Part shown: positions 25,828 through 33,474 of the stretch, piece by piece
How positions within the stretch are numbered: position 1 is the first letter of the stretch
Layout of the letters: every line of letters starts with the position of its first letter
NCBI RefSeq assembly: GCF_001514145.1
Contig: NZ_KQ948661.1
Span: 591,052 to 655,051 of the forward strand
Reading direction: 5' to 3'
Origin: Streptomyces canus
GTDB lineage: Bacteria; Actinomycetota; Actinomycetes; Streptomycetales; Streptomycetaceae
Length of the DNA: 64,000 nt
The notes under the pieces: model-generated
The model's input: only the letters and a program-made list of their open reading frames with translations
What the model was told of the DNA's origin: nothing
The model's database searches: none
Translations under genes and position numbers: made by a program

Positions 25828-26765
25828 GCTCGGTCCTCTACGACACTCCGGGACCCCGCGCCAAACGGCGCAACATCATCCTGTCCATCGTCTTCACCGT
25901 CCTCCTCGCCCTCCTCCTGTGGTGGGTGTGGCAGAAGATGGACGACAAGAACCAGCTGGAGTGGAGCCTCTGGGAGCCCTTCACCACCAGCGAGGCCTGG
26001 ACGACGTACCTGCTGCCCGGCCTCGGTGACACCCTCAAGGCCGCGGCGATCTCCATGCTGATCGCCCTTCCACTGGGCGCTGTCTTCGGCATCGCCCGCA
26101 TGTCCGACCACGCCTGGGTGCGGGGTGTGGCCGGCACGGTCGTCGAGTTCTTCCGGGCGATCCCGGTGCTGCTCCTGATGCTGTTCGCCAACGAGTTCTA
26201 CGTCCGCTACTCCGACGTCAGCAGCGAGCAGCGACCCCTGTACGCCGTCGTCACCGGCCTGGTGCTCTACAACGCCTCGGTGCTCGCCGAGATCGTCCGC
26301 GCCGGCATCCTCTCCCTGCCCAGGGGGCAGACGGAGGCGGCCTACGCGGTCGGCCTGCGCAAGGGCCAGACGATGACCAGCGTCCTGCTCCCACAGGCGG
26401 TCACCGCGATGCTGCCGGCCATCGTCAGCCAGCTGGTCGTCATCGTGAAGGACACCGCGCTGGGCGGCGTGATGCTGGGCTTCACCGAGCTGCTCAACTC
26501 GCGCAGCACGCTGGCGGCCAACTACGCCAACGTCATCCCGAGCTTCATCGTCGTCGGCATCATCTACATCATCTTGAACTTCCTCCTCACCAGCTTCGCG
26601 AGCTGGCTGGAGCAGAGGCTGCGGCGCAGCAAGAAGAGCACGGGTGCGGTTCTCGGCGAGGACACGGTGGAGGTCAACCCGGCAGCGGTGGGCGGTACCT
26701 TCGGCACCGGCGGCGAGGGCGGCGGCCCGAGCGGATTCACCTTCAACGACAAGCCGCCCCGATGA
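25824..26765 (+). CDS. gluD: glutamate ABC transporter permease GluD
   Basis: Second permease, 313 residues. N-terminal span LSIVFTVLLALLLWWVWQK, then the permease core with EFFRAIPVLLLMLFANEFY and the EAA loop TEAAYAVGLRKGQTMTSVLL. After the last span the protein has a hydrophilic tail of about 60 residues that is Gly-rich. It overlaps gluC by 4 nt and is the last gene of the operon: a clear hairpin follows 43 nt after the stop. Confidence 0.94.
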   Translation: MSSVLYDTPGPRAKRRNIILSIVFTVLLALLLWWVWQKMDDKNQLEWSLWEPFTTSEAWTTYLLPGLGDTLKAAAISMLIALPLGAVFGIARMSDHAWVRGVAGTVVEFFRAIPVLLLMLFANEFYVRYSDVSSEQRPLYAVVTGLVLYNASVLAEIVRAGILSLPRGQTEAAYAVGLRKGQTMTSVLLPQAVTAMLPAIVSQLVVIVKDTALGGVMLGFTELLNSRSTLAANYANVIPSFIVVGIIYIILNFLLTSFASWLEQRLRRSKKSTGAVLGEDTVEVNPAAVGGTFGTGGEGGGPSGFTFNDKPPR

Positions 26766-26808
26766 TCTGATGCGCAGTCAAGTGGCGTGACCCGTCCGCC
26801 CGACGACA

Positions 26809-26840
26809 CGGAGGCAGTGGCATGATCGCCACTGCCTCCG
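26809..26840 (+). terminator. gluABCD terminator hairpin
   Basis: A perfect 13-bp stem (CGGAGGCAGTGGC with GCCACTGCCTCCG) around the loop ATGATC, 43 nt beyond the gluD stop. No T run follows. Confidence 0.8.
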
Positions 26841-26957
26841 TCACTTGACGCAAGCACCGGCAATGGGTTGCATACGTTCTGTGATCGTGCACCCTGCCCC
26901 AACCTCCTGTTCACCTACATCTCCCGGCATTCCGCTGCGGGCAGGGGGCGCCGCGCC

Positions 26958-28562
26958 GTGGACCCGGTGATCATCGTCGGAGCGGGGCCCGTCGGGCTCA
27001 CGCTCGCCCTGGCGCTGGCGCGTCAGGAGGTCCCCTCCGTGGTCCTCGACGAGGGTCCGGGCAAGGACGAACCCCGGCTGGCCCGGACCGCCGTACTGCA
27101 CGAGGACACCGCCGCTCTCATGTCGCGGCTGACCGGAGTGCCGGTCGCCGAGCTCGGTGTGCACTGGGCCGGATGGCGGTCGATGCGCCGCAAGCAGGTG
27201 ATGCGCGAGGTCGACTTCGAGGGGGCCGGAGACGCCCCCCTGCACCTCGCGCAGCACGTCCTGACCGGCGCCCTGCGCGCCGCCCTGGCCGAGCAGCGAC
27301 TGGTCAAGCTCACCACCGAGAGCCGTCTCGACACGATCGAGCAGGAACCCTCGGGCGTCACCGCCCACACCCGCGGCCCCAAGGGGACCTGGTGGCGCGG
27401 CAGTTACCTGGTCGGCTGCGACGGCCCGCGTTCCACCGTGCGCAAGCTCGAGGACATCCGCTTCCCGGGCCGTACGGCGGTCGAGCGCCACGCGGTCGCC
27501 GCCCTGCGCGCTGAACTCCCCTGGGAGGACCGGGCGTTGCTGCACCGGATGCCGCCGTGGCGGACGTCCGGCCCGTCCGCCGGGGAGATCACCGCCCGCC
27601 CGCTCCCCGAGGGCGTGTGGCGCCTGGACTGGCTGCTGCCGCCGGGCAAGGACCTGGTCACCCCCGAACTCCTTGTGGCCCGCGTCCGGGAGACCCTGGC
27701 CGGCTGGACGGGCGGCTCGACACCGCCGTACGAACTCCTCGACACCGGAGTCCACACCGTGCACCACCGGCTGGCCCGCCGCTGGCGCGCCGGCCGGGTC
27801 TTTCTCGCCGGGGACGCGGCGCACTGCCTCGGGGCGCTTGGCACGCAGGGCCTCGACGAGGGCCTCAAGGACGCCGACAACCTCGCCTGGAAGCTCGCCC
27901 TGGCCTGGCACCACGGGTCGCACGAGGCGCTCCTCGACAGCTACCAGACCGAGCGGCGCGCGGTCGTCTCCGGACGGCTGCGCGCCGCCGATCAGGCGCT
28001 GCCGCTGCTGCGGGGCGGCGGGGGGCTGCGCGCGGTCGTCCCCGGCTCGGCCCGCAGCCACGACGCCCTGCTCACGGACGGTCACCTGGGGCGCGGCCCG
28101 CTCGGCGCGCCGGGGGCGTACGCCGACTCGCCCCTCGCACCCCGGCACCTCGAAGGGGAGGTGCCCGTCGACACCCTGCCGGGGTCCGCGGTCGCGGATG
28201 TGCGGGTCACCGCTGAGGACGGCTCGTTCGTACGGCTGCGCGAGCGCCTCGGCCGCGGCGCGCTGCTGGTCGTACTGGTCGCGCCGGGCACCGGAGTGTG
28301 GGAGCGCAAGCACTGGGTGACCGCCGGAATCATGCCCCGCCTGGCCGCGTCGGTGACCGCGCTGCCGCACCACGCCGAGCTCCTGGTCGCCGAGGAGTAC
28401 CCGGGTGCGGCCCCGCACACGGTCCTTCTCGTACGGCCCGACGGTCACCTCGTCACCGCGCTGAGCGGAGTCCGCCCGGCCGACCTGTACTCGGCGGCGG
28501 AGACGGTGCTCGGCGGGCCGCCGGCGAAGGCCGAGGCGAGCGCGGGGGCCGGCTCGCGTTGA
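26958..28562 (+). CDS. FAD-dependent aromatic monooxygenase-like oxidoreductase
   Basis: A 534-residue flavoprotein of the PHBH/UbiH type. The Rossmann motif VIIVGAGPVGLTLALALA is at the N-terminus, the DG motif VGCDGPRSTVRK near residue 150, and the GD motif FLAGDAAHCLGALGTQGLDE near residue 285, followed by a C-terminal thioredoxin-like extension. I start at GTG 26958, directly before the Rossmann fold; longer in-frame starts would add about 30 basic residues. The substrate is unknown. It is single between the glu operon and the cysteine dioxygenase leader, with a hairpin after its stop. Confidence 0.85.
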   Translation: MDPVIIVGAGPVGLTLALALARQEVPSVVLDEGPGKDEPRLARTAVLHEDTAALMSRLTGVPVAELGVHWAGWRSMRRKQVMREVDFEGAGDAPLHLAQHVLTGALRAALAEQRLVKLTTESRLDTIEQEPSGVTAHTRGPKGTWWRGSYLVGCDGPRSTVRKLEDIRFPGRTAVERHAVAALRAELPWEDRALLHRMPPWRTSGPSAGEITARPLPEGVWRLDWLLPPGKDLVTPELLVARVRETLAGWTGGSTPPYELLDTGVHTVHHRLARRWRAGRVFLAGDAAHCLGALGTQGLDEGLKDADNLAWKLALAWHHGSHEALLDSYQTERRAVVSGRLRAADQALPLLRGGGGLRAVVPGSARSHDALLTDGHLGRGPLGAPGAYADSPLAPRHLEGEVPVDTLPGSAVADVRVTAEDGSFVRLRERLGRGALLVVLVAPGTGVWERKHWVTAGIMPRLAASVTALPHHAELLVAEEYPGAAPHTVLLVRPDGHLVTALSGVRPADLYSAAETVLGGPPAKAEASAGAGSR

Positions 28563-28566
28563 TGTG

Positions 28567-28602
28567 CTCACCGTCACTGTGCGTCCACATAGTGACGGTG
28601 AG
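28567..28602 (+). terminator. hairpin after the FAD monooxygenase gene
   Basis: A perfect 12-bp stem (CTCACCGTCACT with AGTGACGGTGAG) around a 12-nt loop that can form a further 3-bp helix (GTG with CAC). It begins 4 nt after the stop codon and separates this gene from the promoter of the downstream leader. Confidence 0.7.
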
Positions 28603-28632
28603 TTGAAACGCTCCGGGCCCTCATGGTGTACT
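28603..28632 (+). promoter_or_regulatory. putative promoter of the cysteine leader peptide
   Basis: TTGAAA (28603-28608), an 18-nt spacer, then TGTACT (28627-28632), 7 nt before the GTG at 28640. The spacing would make the leader peptide mRNA leaderless. The -10 deviates from consensus at one key base. Confidence 0.4.
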
Positions 28633-28639
28633 CCGGATC

Positions 28640-28726
28640 GTGACCGACACCTGTGTGCGCCTGTGGCGGAGGGTCCATATGGACCTCGTCCGCTATGCGG
28701 GCTGCGTGTGTCGCCCGTCCTGCTGA
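28640..28726 (+). CDS. Cys-rich leader peptide upstream of cysteine dioxygenase
   Basis: A 28-codon frame from GTG 28640 to TGA 28724-28726 whose C-terminal part reads RVHMDLVRYAGCVCRPSC. It has four Cys codons, three within the last seven codons. The arrangement (RxHxDLxR, then Cys codons just before the stop) matches the short putative leader peptides I remember in front of sulfur genes in Streptomyces. Translation of the Cys codons probably senses charged tRNA-Cys and couples to the hairpin at 28748-28772. The next gene makes cysteine dioxygenase, which degrades cysteine, so its logic may be inverted relative to biosynthetic attenuators. Confidence 0.7.
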   Translation: MTDTCVRLWRRVHMDLVRYAGCVCRPSC

Positions 28727-28747
28727 ATTCGCCTCTTCCACTTTCCC

Positions 28748-28772
28748 GCGTGCCGTCTGTGCGACGGCACGC
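28748..28772 (+). promoter_or_regulatory. attenuator-like hairpin before the cysteine dioxygenase gene
   Basis: A perfect 10-bp stem (GCGTGCCGTC with GACGGCACGC) around the loop TGTGC, located 21 nt after the leader stop codon and 18 nt before the Shine-Dalgarno AGGA of the cysteine dioxygenase gene. Its position fits control by ribosome movement on the leader. Confidence 0.55.
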
Positions 28773-28801
28773 TCTCGCGAACTCTTCTCAGGACGGTGTC
28801 C

Positions 28802-29335
28802 GTGTCTGCCTCCCCCGCATTCCCCTCGGTGTCCTCCGTCGCGCCGCCCACCCAGGCCGACCTCCTCAACTTCGTACGGCGCACCGCCGCCGACACCGAG
28901 CTCGTCGACTCGCTCCCCCTCGACCCGGAGGGCCGCACCTGGGTGCGCCTGGAGGGGCCCGGCGGCAGCGAGGCCTGGCTGATCGGCTGGCCGCCCGGCA
29001 CCGGCACCGGCTGGCACGACCACGCCGAGTCGGTCGGCGCCTTCACCATCGCCGCCGGAGAGCTCAAGGAGCACTCGCTCGCCGCCCGGCTGCCCGCCGA
29101 CGGCTGGAAGACCCTCGAGCTCTCCGAGGACGTGGACCGCGAGCGACGACTGCCGGCCGGCAAGGGCCGCTCGTTCGGACAGCACCACGTCCACGAGGTC
29201 CTCAACGAGTCCACCGAGGTCCACGCGATCTCCGTGCACGCCTACTACCCGCCCCTCCCTCAGATCCGCCGCTACAGCCGCACGGGCCAGATCCTCCGGC
29301 TGGAGCACGTGGAGCGGCCGGAGGACTGGCAGTGA
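28802..29335 (+). CDS. cysteine dioxygenase (cupin)
   Basis: Oxidises L-cysteine to cysteine sulfinate with Fe(II) and O2. The 177-residue cupin shows the first metal motif GWHDHAESVGAFTI and the second in FGQHHVHEVLN. I start at GTG 28802, 8 nt after AGGA; the GTG at 28796 is too close to it. The stop overlaps the start of a rhodanese gene by 4 nt. Together they handle cysteine breakdown and the sulfane or sulfinate sulfur it yields. Preceded by a Cys leader peptide and hairpin. Confidence 0.88.
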   Translation: MSASPAFPSVSSVAPPTQADLLNFVRRTAADTELVDSLPLDPEGRTWVRLEGPGGSEAWLIGWPPGTGTGWHDHAESVGAFTIAAGELKEHSLAARLPADGWKTLELSEDVDRERRLPAGKGRSFGQHHVHEVLNESTEVHAISVHAYYPPLPQIRRYSRTGQILRLEHVERPEDWQ

Positions 29336-29808
29336 GTGCCCCGCCTGTCGGTCGTACGGCCGAACAGGCGCCCGGCATCGACGAGTTGCTGGAGCGGGTG
29401 CGCGCGGGCTACGAGCGGGCCAGAGCCCGGGAGGCGTACGACGCCGTCCAGGCCGGTGAGGCCCTGCTGGTGGACATCCGTTACGCGGCCCTGCGCGAGC
29501 GCGACGGGCTGATCCCGGGTGCCCTGGTCGTCGAGCGCAATGAGCTGGAGTGGCGCCTCGACCCGCGGGGCAGCCACCGCCTCCCCGAGGCCACGGGCCA
29601 CGATCTGCGGGTCGTGGTGGTGTGCGACGAGGGGTACGCCTCCAGCCTTGCGGCGGAGTCCCTGCACCGGCTGGGGCTGCACCGGGCCACGGATCTCGTC
29701 GGCGGTTTCCAGGCCTGGCGGGCGGCGGGGCTACCGGTCACCGCCCGGGTCGACGGGACGGCGGCTCCTGGAGTGGCGGGGCGTCAGCCGATGCCGGGCG
29801 GGCAGTAG
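29332..29808 (+). CDS. rhodanese-like sulfurtransferase
   Basis: A 158-residue single rhodanese domain. The Asp of LLVDIRYAALRERDGLIPGA and the active-site loop CDEGYASS (Cys persulfide position) are visible, as is FQAWRAAGLPV at the end. Starts at GTG 29332, overlapping the cysteine dioxygenase stop (GTGA). An N-terminal extension of about 35 residues precedes the domain. Probably accepts sulfur released in cysteine oxidation. Confidence 0.9.
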   Translation: MSAPPVGRTAEQAPGIDELLERVRAGYERARAREAYDAVQAGEALLVDIRYAALRERDGLIPGALVVERNELEWRLDPRGSHRLPEATGHDLRVVVVCDEGYASSLAAESLHRLGLHRATDLVGGFQAWRAAGLPVTARVDGTAAPGVAGRQPMPGGQ

Positions 29809-29909
29809 GGCGGGGCCGTGTCCGTCGCGCAGCGGGGCGAAGGTGCCGGTGACGGCCGGCTCTCCCCGGCGTCTGTCCGCTCAGGCCCGGCTCCGGAAAA
29901 CCGCCCGTT

Positions 29910-30797
29910 TCAGAACCCCTCGTCCCCGAGGAACTCCGTCTCCTCGCCCTCCTCCTCCAGCGCCTGGCGGACCACCCGCAGGGCCATGCCCTCGGCGTAG
30001 CCCTTGCGGGCGAGCATGCCGGCGAGGCGGCGCAGGCGCTTGTCGCGGTCGAGGCCGCGCGTCGCGCGCAGCTTGCGGTCGACGAGTTCGCGGGCCGTCG
30101 CCTCCTCCTGGTCGGAGTCGAGCTGCGAGACGGCCGCGTCGATCAGCGTGGAGTCGACGCCCTTGGTCCGCAGTTCCTGGGCGAGCGCCCGCCGGGCGAG
30201 TCCCCGGCCGTGGTGCCGGGACTCCACCCAGGCGTCCGCGAACGCGCCGTCGTTGATCAGCCCGACCTCCTCGAACCGCGACAGCACCTCCTCGGCGGCG
30301 TCGTCCGGGATCTCCCGCTTGCGCAGGGCGTCGGCGAGCTGCTTCCGTGTGCGCGGGGTCCCGGTGAGCAAGCGCAGACAGATCGCCCGCGCCCGCTCCA
30401 CCGGGTCCGCCGGAGGCTCCCCCTTCTCGGCCCTCGACAAGGAGGGGCCGCCTCCGTCCTCGCCGGGCGACTCCCCGAAGCCGCGCCGACGCTGCCGACG
30501 CCCGCGGGAACCGCCCGGGGCTTGGCCGCCTCGACGCGAGCTCCGGCCGAACGCCCCGTCACCGGACTCGTCGCCGCTCGGCCCACCAGCGCCGTACGTC
30601 CCGCCGCGGTGGGCCCGACCGACGCCGTACGCCAGGTCATCGGCGCCCGCCCCCTCGACGCCGTACGACGTCGCGCGGCCGAATCCCCCGTCCGCACCGT
30701 CCCTGCCGCCGCCCGGCCCGGCAGAACCCCCGTCGCCCTTTCCGCTCCACCCTCGCGGAGCGTCCTCGTACTCGGCCCAGTCGGTTCGCCGTGTCAC
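29910..30797 (-). CDS. recX: regulatory protein RecX
   Basis: Modulates RecA filament growth. The last 150 residues are the RecX three-helix repeats: ARAICLRLLTGTPRTRKQLA, EVLSRFEEVGLINDGAFADA, RHHGRGLARRALAQELRTKG and RLAGMLARKGYAEGMALRVV. The N-terminal 110 residues are a Gly/Arg/Ser-rich low-complexity extension not needed for the fold. GTG 30797 lies 4 nt after the recA stop, so the two are co-transcribed. No clear Shine-Dalgarno is seen; coupling to recA translation is likely. Confidence 0.95.
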   Translation of the reverse strand: MTRRTDWAEYEDAPRGWSGKGDGGSAGPGGGRDGADGGFGRATSYGVEGAGADDLAYGVGRAHRGGTYGAGGPSGDESGDGAFGRSSRRGGQAPGGSRGRRQRRRGFGESPGEDGGGPSLSRAEKGEPPADPVERARAICLRLLTGTPRTRKQLADALRKREIPDDAAEEVLSRFEEVGLINDGAFADAWVESRHHGRGLARRALAQELRTKGVDSTLIDAAVSQLDSDQEEATARELVDRKLRATRGLDRDKRLRRLAGMLARKGYAEGMALRVVRQALEEEGEETEFLGDEGF

Positions 30798-30801
30798 AGG
30801 A

Positions 30802-31926
30802 TCAGCTCTTGGCGGCCGGAGCCTTGGCCTTCGTCGCCTTCGCAGCCGCCGAAGCCGGCACCTTCCCGGCATCGTCCGCGGCAGCGGACACCGCGGCGTC
30901 CGCACCCGGCTCGGCGGTCGGCTCCTGGGGCCGCACGCCGACGCCCAGCTTCTCCTTGATCTTCTTCTCGATCTCGTTGGCCAGGTCGGGGTTGTCCTTC
31001 AGGAAGTTGCGCGCGTTCTCCTTGCCCTGGCCGAGCTGGTCGCCCTCGTACGTGTACCAGGCGCCGGCCTTGCGGACGAAGCCGTTCTCCACGCCCATGT
31101 CGATCAGACCGCCCTCACGGCTGATGCCCTGCCCGTAGAGGATGTCGAACTCGGCCTGCTTGAAGGGCGGCGCGACCTTGTTCTTGACGACCTTGACGCG
31201 GGTGCGGTTGCCGACCGCGTCCGTGCCGTCCTTCAGGGTCTCGATGCGACGGATGTCGAGCCGCACCGAGGCGTAGAACTTCAGCGCCCGGCCACCGGTC
31301 GTGGTCTCCGGGGAGCCGAACATCACGCCGATCTTCTCGCGGAGCTGGTTGATGAAGATCGCGGTGGTCTTGGACTGGTTGAGCGCGCTGGTGATCTTCC
31401 GCAGGGCCTGGCTCATCAGACGGGCCTGCAGACCGACGTGGCTGTCGCCCATCTCGCCCTCGATCTCCGCGCGCGGGACGAGCGCGGCGACGGAGTCGAT
31501 GACGATGAGGTCGAGGGCGCCGGAGCGGACCAGCATGTCCACGATCTCCAGAGCCTGCTCGCCGTTGTCCGGCTGGGAGAGGATCAGGTTGTCGATGTCG
31601 ACGCCGAGCTTCTTCGCGTACTCGGGGTCGAGGGCGTGCTCCGCGTCCACGAAGGCGACCTGGCCGCCGGCCTTCTGGGCGTTGGCCACCGCATGCAGTG
31701 TCAGGGTCGTCTTACCGGAGGACTCCGGTCCGTACACCTCCACCACCCGGCCACGCGGCAGGCCGCCGACGCCGAGGGCGACGTCGAGTGCGGTCGACCC
31801 GGTGGGGATGACCTCGATGGGCTCGTTCGGCCGCTCGCCCAGGCGCATCACGGCACCCTTGCCGAACTGCCGTTCAATCTGTGCGAGCGCGGCGTCGAGC
31901 GCCTTCTCGCGGTCGGTTCCTGCCAT
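30802..31926 (-). CDS. recA: recombinase RecA
   Basis: ATP-dependent strand exchange and co-protease for LexA. The 374-residue length from ATG 31926 (MAGTDREKALDAALAQIERQ) equals that of other Streptomyces RecA proteins. Walker A is GPESSGKTTLTLHAVA, Walker B LDLIVIDSVAALVP, and the DNA-binding loops around GVMFGSPETTTGGRALKFYA are intact. The C-terminal 60 residues are Ala/Lys-rich, ending AAAKATKAKAPAAKS. GTGGA is upstream of the ATG. Two DNA-damage control elements lie upstream (31970-31992 and 32089-32104). Confidence 0.98.
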   Translation of the reverse strand: MAGTDREKALDAALAQIERQFGKGAVMRLGERPNEPIEVIPTGSTALDVALGVGGLPRGRVVEVYGPESSGKTTLTLHAVANAQKAGGQVAFVDAEHALDPEYAKKLGVDIDNLILSQPDNGEQALEIVDMLVRSGALDLIVIDSVAALVPRAEIEGEMGDSHVGLQARLMSQALRKITSALNQSKTTAIFINQLREKIGVMFGSPETTTGGRALKFYASVRLDIRRIETLKDGTDAVGNRTRVKVVKNKVAPPFKQAEFDILYGQGISREGGLIDMGVENGFVRKAGAWYTYEGDQLGQGKENARNFLKDNPDLANEIEKKIKEKLGVGVRPQEPTAEPGADAAVSAAADDAGKVPASAAAKATKAKAPAAKS

Positions 31927-31969
31927 GGGTTCCACCCGATTTGCTTGAGTCGATCGCTTCACGTCAAAG

Positions 31970-31992
31970 ACGCTAACGCCTGCCACTGACAA
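31970..31992 (-). promoter_or_regulatory. RecA-NDp (PafBC-type) promoter of recA
   Basis: On the minus strand TTGTCAGTG, 8 nt, then TAGCGT. This is an exact fit to the TTGTCRGTG-N8-TANNNT motif of LexA-independent damage promoters in actinobacteria, recognised by PafBC in mycobacteria. The start of transcription would fall about 37 nt before the ATG. Confidence 0.85.
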
Positions 31993-32088
31993 TGCGTCCC
32001 GACGCCCGTCCAGCCTGTGGATAACTAGGGCACTTCTCCATGCAAACCATGCCGAAACGTCCGCCGTTGACTTCGCCGGAACTTCCAT

Positions 32089-32104
32089 AAGAATGGATGT
32101 TCGA
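32089..32104 (-). promoter_or_regulatory. LexA (SOS) box upstream of recA
   Basis: Minus strand TCGAACATCCATTCTT. The left half matches the actinobacterial SOS box TCGAAC-N4-GTTCGA well and the right half only partly. It lies about 163-178 nt upstream of the recA ATG, on the far side of the RecA-NDp promoter. Confidence 0.6.
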
Positions 32105-32258
32105 TTTTCGTGTCAAGCGCAGCACACGCCACCCGGGACACTTCCTGCGGCACGCTCCGACGGCTTCCTCCGCCACGCTCCGGCTACTTCCCACGGCGTA
32201 CTTCAGGTGTCTTCGACGGTACGACGACCGGGCGGGCCGTTCTCGCGAGTCTGGTGCC

Positions 32259-32663
32259 ATGGAGACCACGAGGCACACCCCGGAGACCACCCGGAACGAC
32301 ACCGGCACGGCACGTTCCCCCGCCGTCGTCGCGACCCTGTCCGCACTGCTCCTGCTGGCCGCGTCCATCGCCGGTCAGATCGCCGCCGGAGCGGACTATC
32401 CCAGCGTCCCACCCGGACTCGTCATCCCGCTCGTGGTGGCAGGGCTGGTGGCCTGGCGCACGAACCGATGGACGACCGGGCTCGCCCTCGGTGTGGGCCT
32501 GTTCATCGGCACGGGAGCGATCCTGACCCCGAACACCGGCGACCACCTCTCCTCGGGGGACAACGCGCTCATCGCCTCGACCGCAGCCGAACTCGTCGCC
32601 CTCGCCACCCTGGTGATCGCCGGCGCCGCGGCCACCCTGCCCCGGAAGGGAACACGGCACTGA
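32259..32663 (+). CDS. small four-span membrane protein, unknown function
   Basis: A 134-residue protein starting METTRHTPETTRNDTGTARS, followed by about four hydrophobic segments (VVATLSALLLLAASIAGQIA, VIPLVVAGLVAW, GLALGVGLFIGTGAI, LVALATLVIAGAAATL). No motif of a known family is recognised. Its stop overlaps the start of the next membrane-protein gene by one base, so the two are co-translated. It is divergent from recA and shares the 330-nt upstream region containing the SOS box. Confidence 0.7.
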   Translation: METTRHTPETTRNDTGTARSPAVVATLSALLLLAASIAGQIAAGADYPSVPPGLVIPLVVAGLVAWRTNRWTTGLALGVGLFIGTGAILTPNTGDHLSSGDNALIASTAAELVALATLVIAGAAATLPRKGTRH

Positions 32664-33463
32664 TGGGCCCGGTCCCGACCGAAGCGCCCGCGGTGCCGAC
32701 ACGGACGTCGGCGCCGCGGGCCCGCGGCGCACGCAGCGTGGAGCGTCTCTGCCACGCCACCGGTGTCCTGCTGGTCCTCTCCGGGCTCGCGCACCTGGTC
32801 GTGTTCGCCGTGGACGGCGGCCCCTGGGAGGGGCCGGTCTCCTGGCGCAAGCCGGTGACGTTCGGGGTGTCCTTCGGGGTGACCCTGATCGCGGTCACCT
32901 GGGTCACGTCGTATCTGCGCGTCGATACTCGGCTGCGCACCCTGCTGCTCGCGGTGTTCGCGGCCGACTGTGTGGTGGAGGTCGGCGGCATCACCCTCCA
33001 GGCGTGGCGCGGGGTGCCCTCGCACCTCGACATGGCGACACCCTTCGACACTGCGGTGTCCATGACGCTCGCGGTGGGCGGCGGCGTCCTGGTGGTGCTG
33101 CTGACGGTGTTCGCGGTCGTCTCCTTCCGCCACCGGCCCTCGGGCCCGGCGGGGATGGACCTCGCGGTGCGGTCCGGGTTCGCGATCCTGCTCGTCGCGC
33201 TCGCCTCGGGTGCCGCGATGATCGCGCGCGGTGTCATCCTCATCCGCACCGGCCACCAGGAGGCGGCCTACCACTCGACCGCCCCGCTCAAGCCACTGCA
33301 CGGCGTGAGCCTGCACGCGGTCCTGGTTCTGCCCGCCCTGGCCTGGCTGCTGTCCCGCACGCCCTGGAGCGAAACGCTACGGCGACGGATCCTGTGCGCG
33401 GCAATCGGCTCCTACGTCACGGCCGTCGTCGGGGCGGGGGTGTGGGCCGCTCTCGCGCACTGA
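32663..33463 (+). CDS. integral membrane protein, unknown function
   Basis: A 266-residue membrane protein with about seven spans, for example CHATGVLLVLSGLAHLVVFA, VTFGVSFGVTLIAVTWVTSY and AVGGGVLVVLLTVFAVVSF. His-containing motifs near the C-terminal spans (LKPLHGVSLHAVLVLPALAW) recall haem-binding or DoxX-like membrane proteins, but no firm family can be given. Starts at ATG 32663 with TGATG coupling to the preceding gene and ends just before the convergent AI-2E transporter. Confidence 0.7.
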   Translation: MGPVPTEAPAVPTRTSAPRARGARSVERLCHATGVLLVLSGLAHLVVFAVDGGPWEGPVSWRKPVTFGVSFGVTLIAVTWVTSYLRVDTRLRTLLLAVFAADCVVEVGGITLQAWRGVPSHLDMATPFDTAVSMTLAVGGGVLVVLLTVFAVVSFRHRPSGPAGMDLAVRSGFAILLVALASGAAMIARGVILIRTGHQEAAYHSTAPLKPLHGVSLHAVLVLPALAWLLSRTPWSETLRRRILCAAIGSYVTAVVGAGVWAALAH

Positions 33464-33474
33464 ACCCGGCGCCC

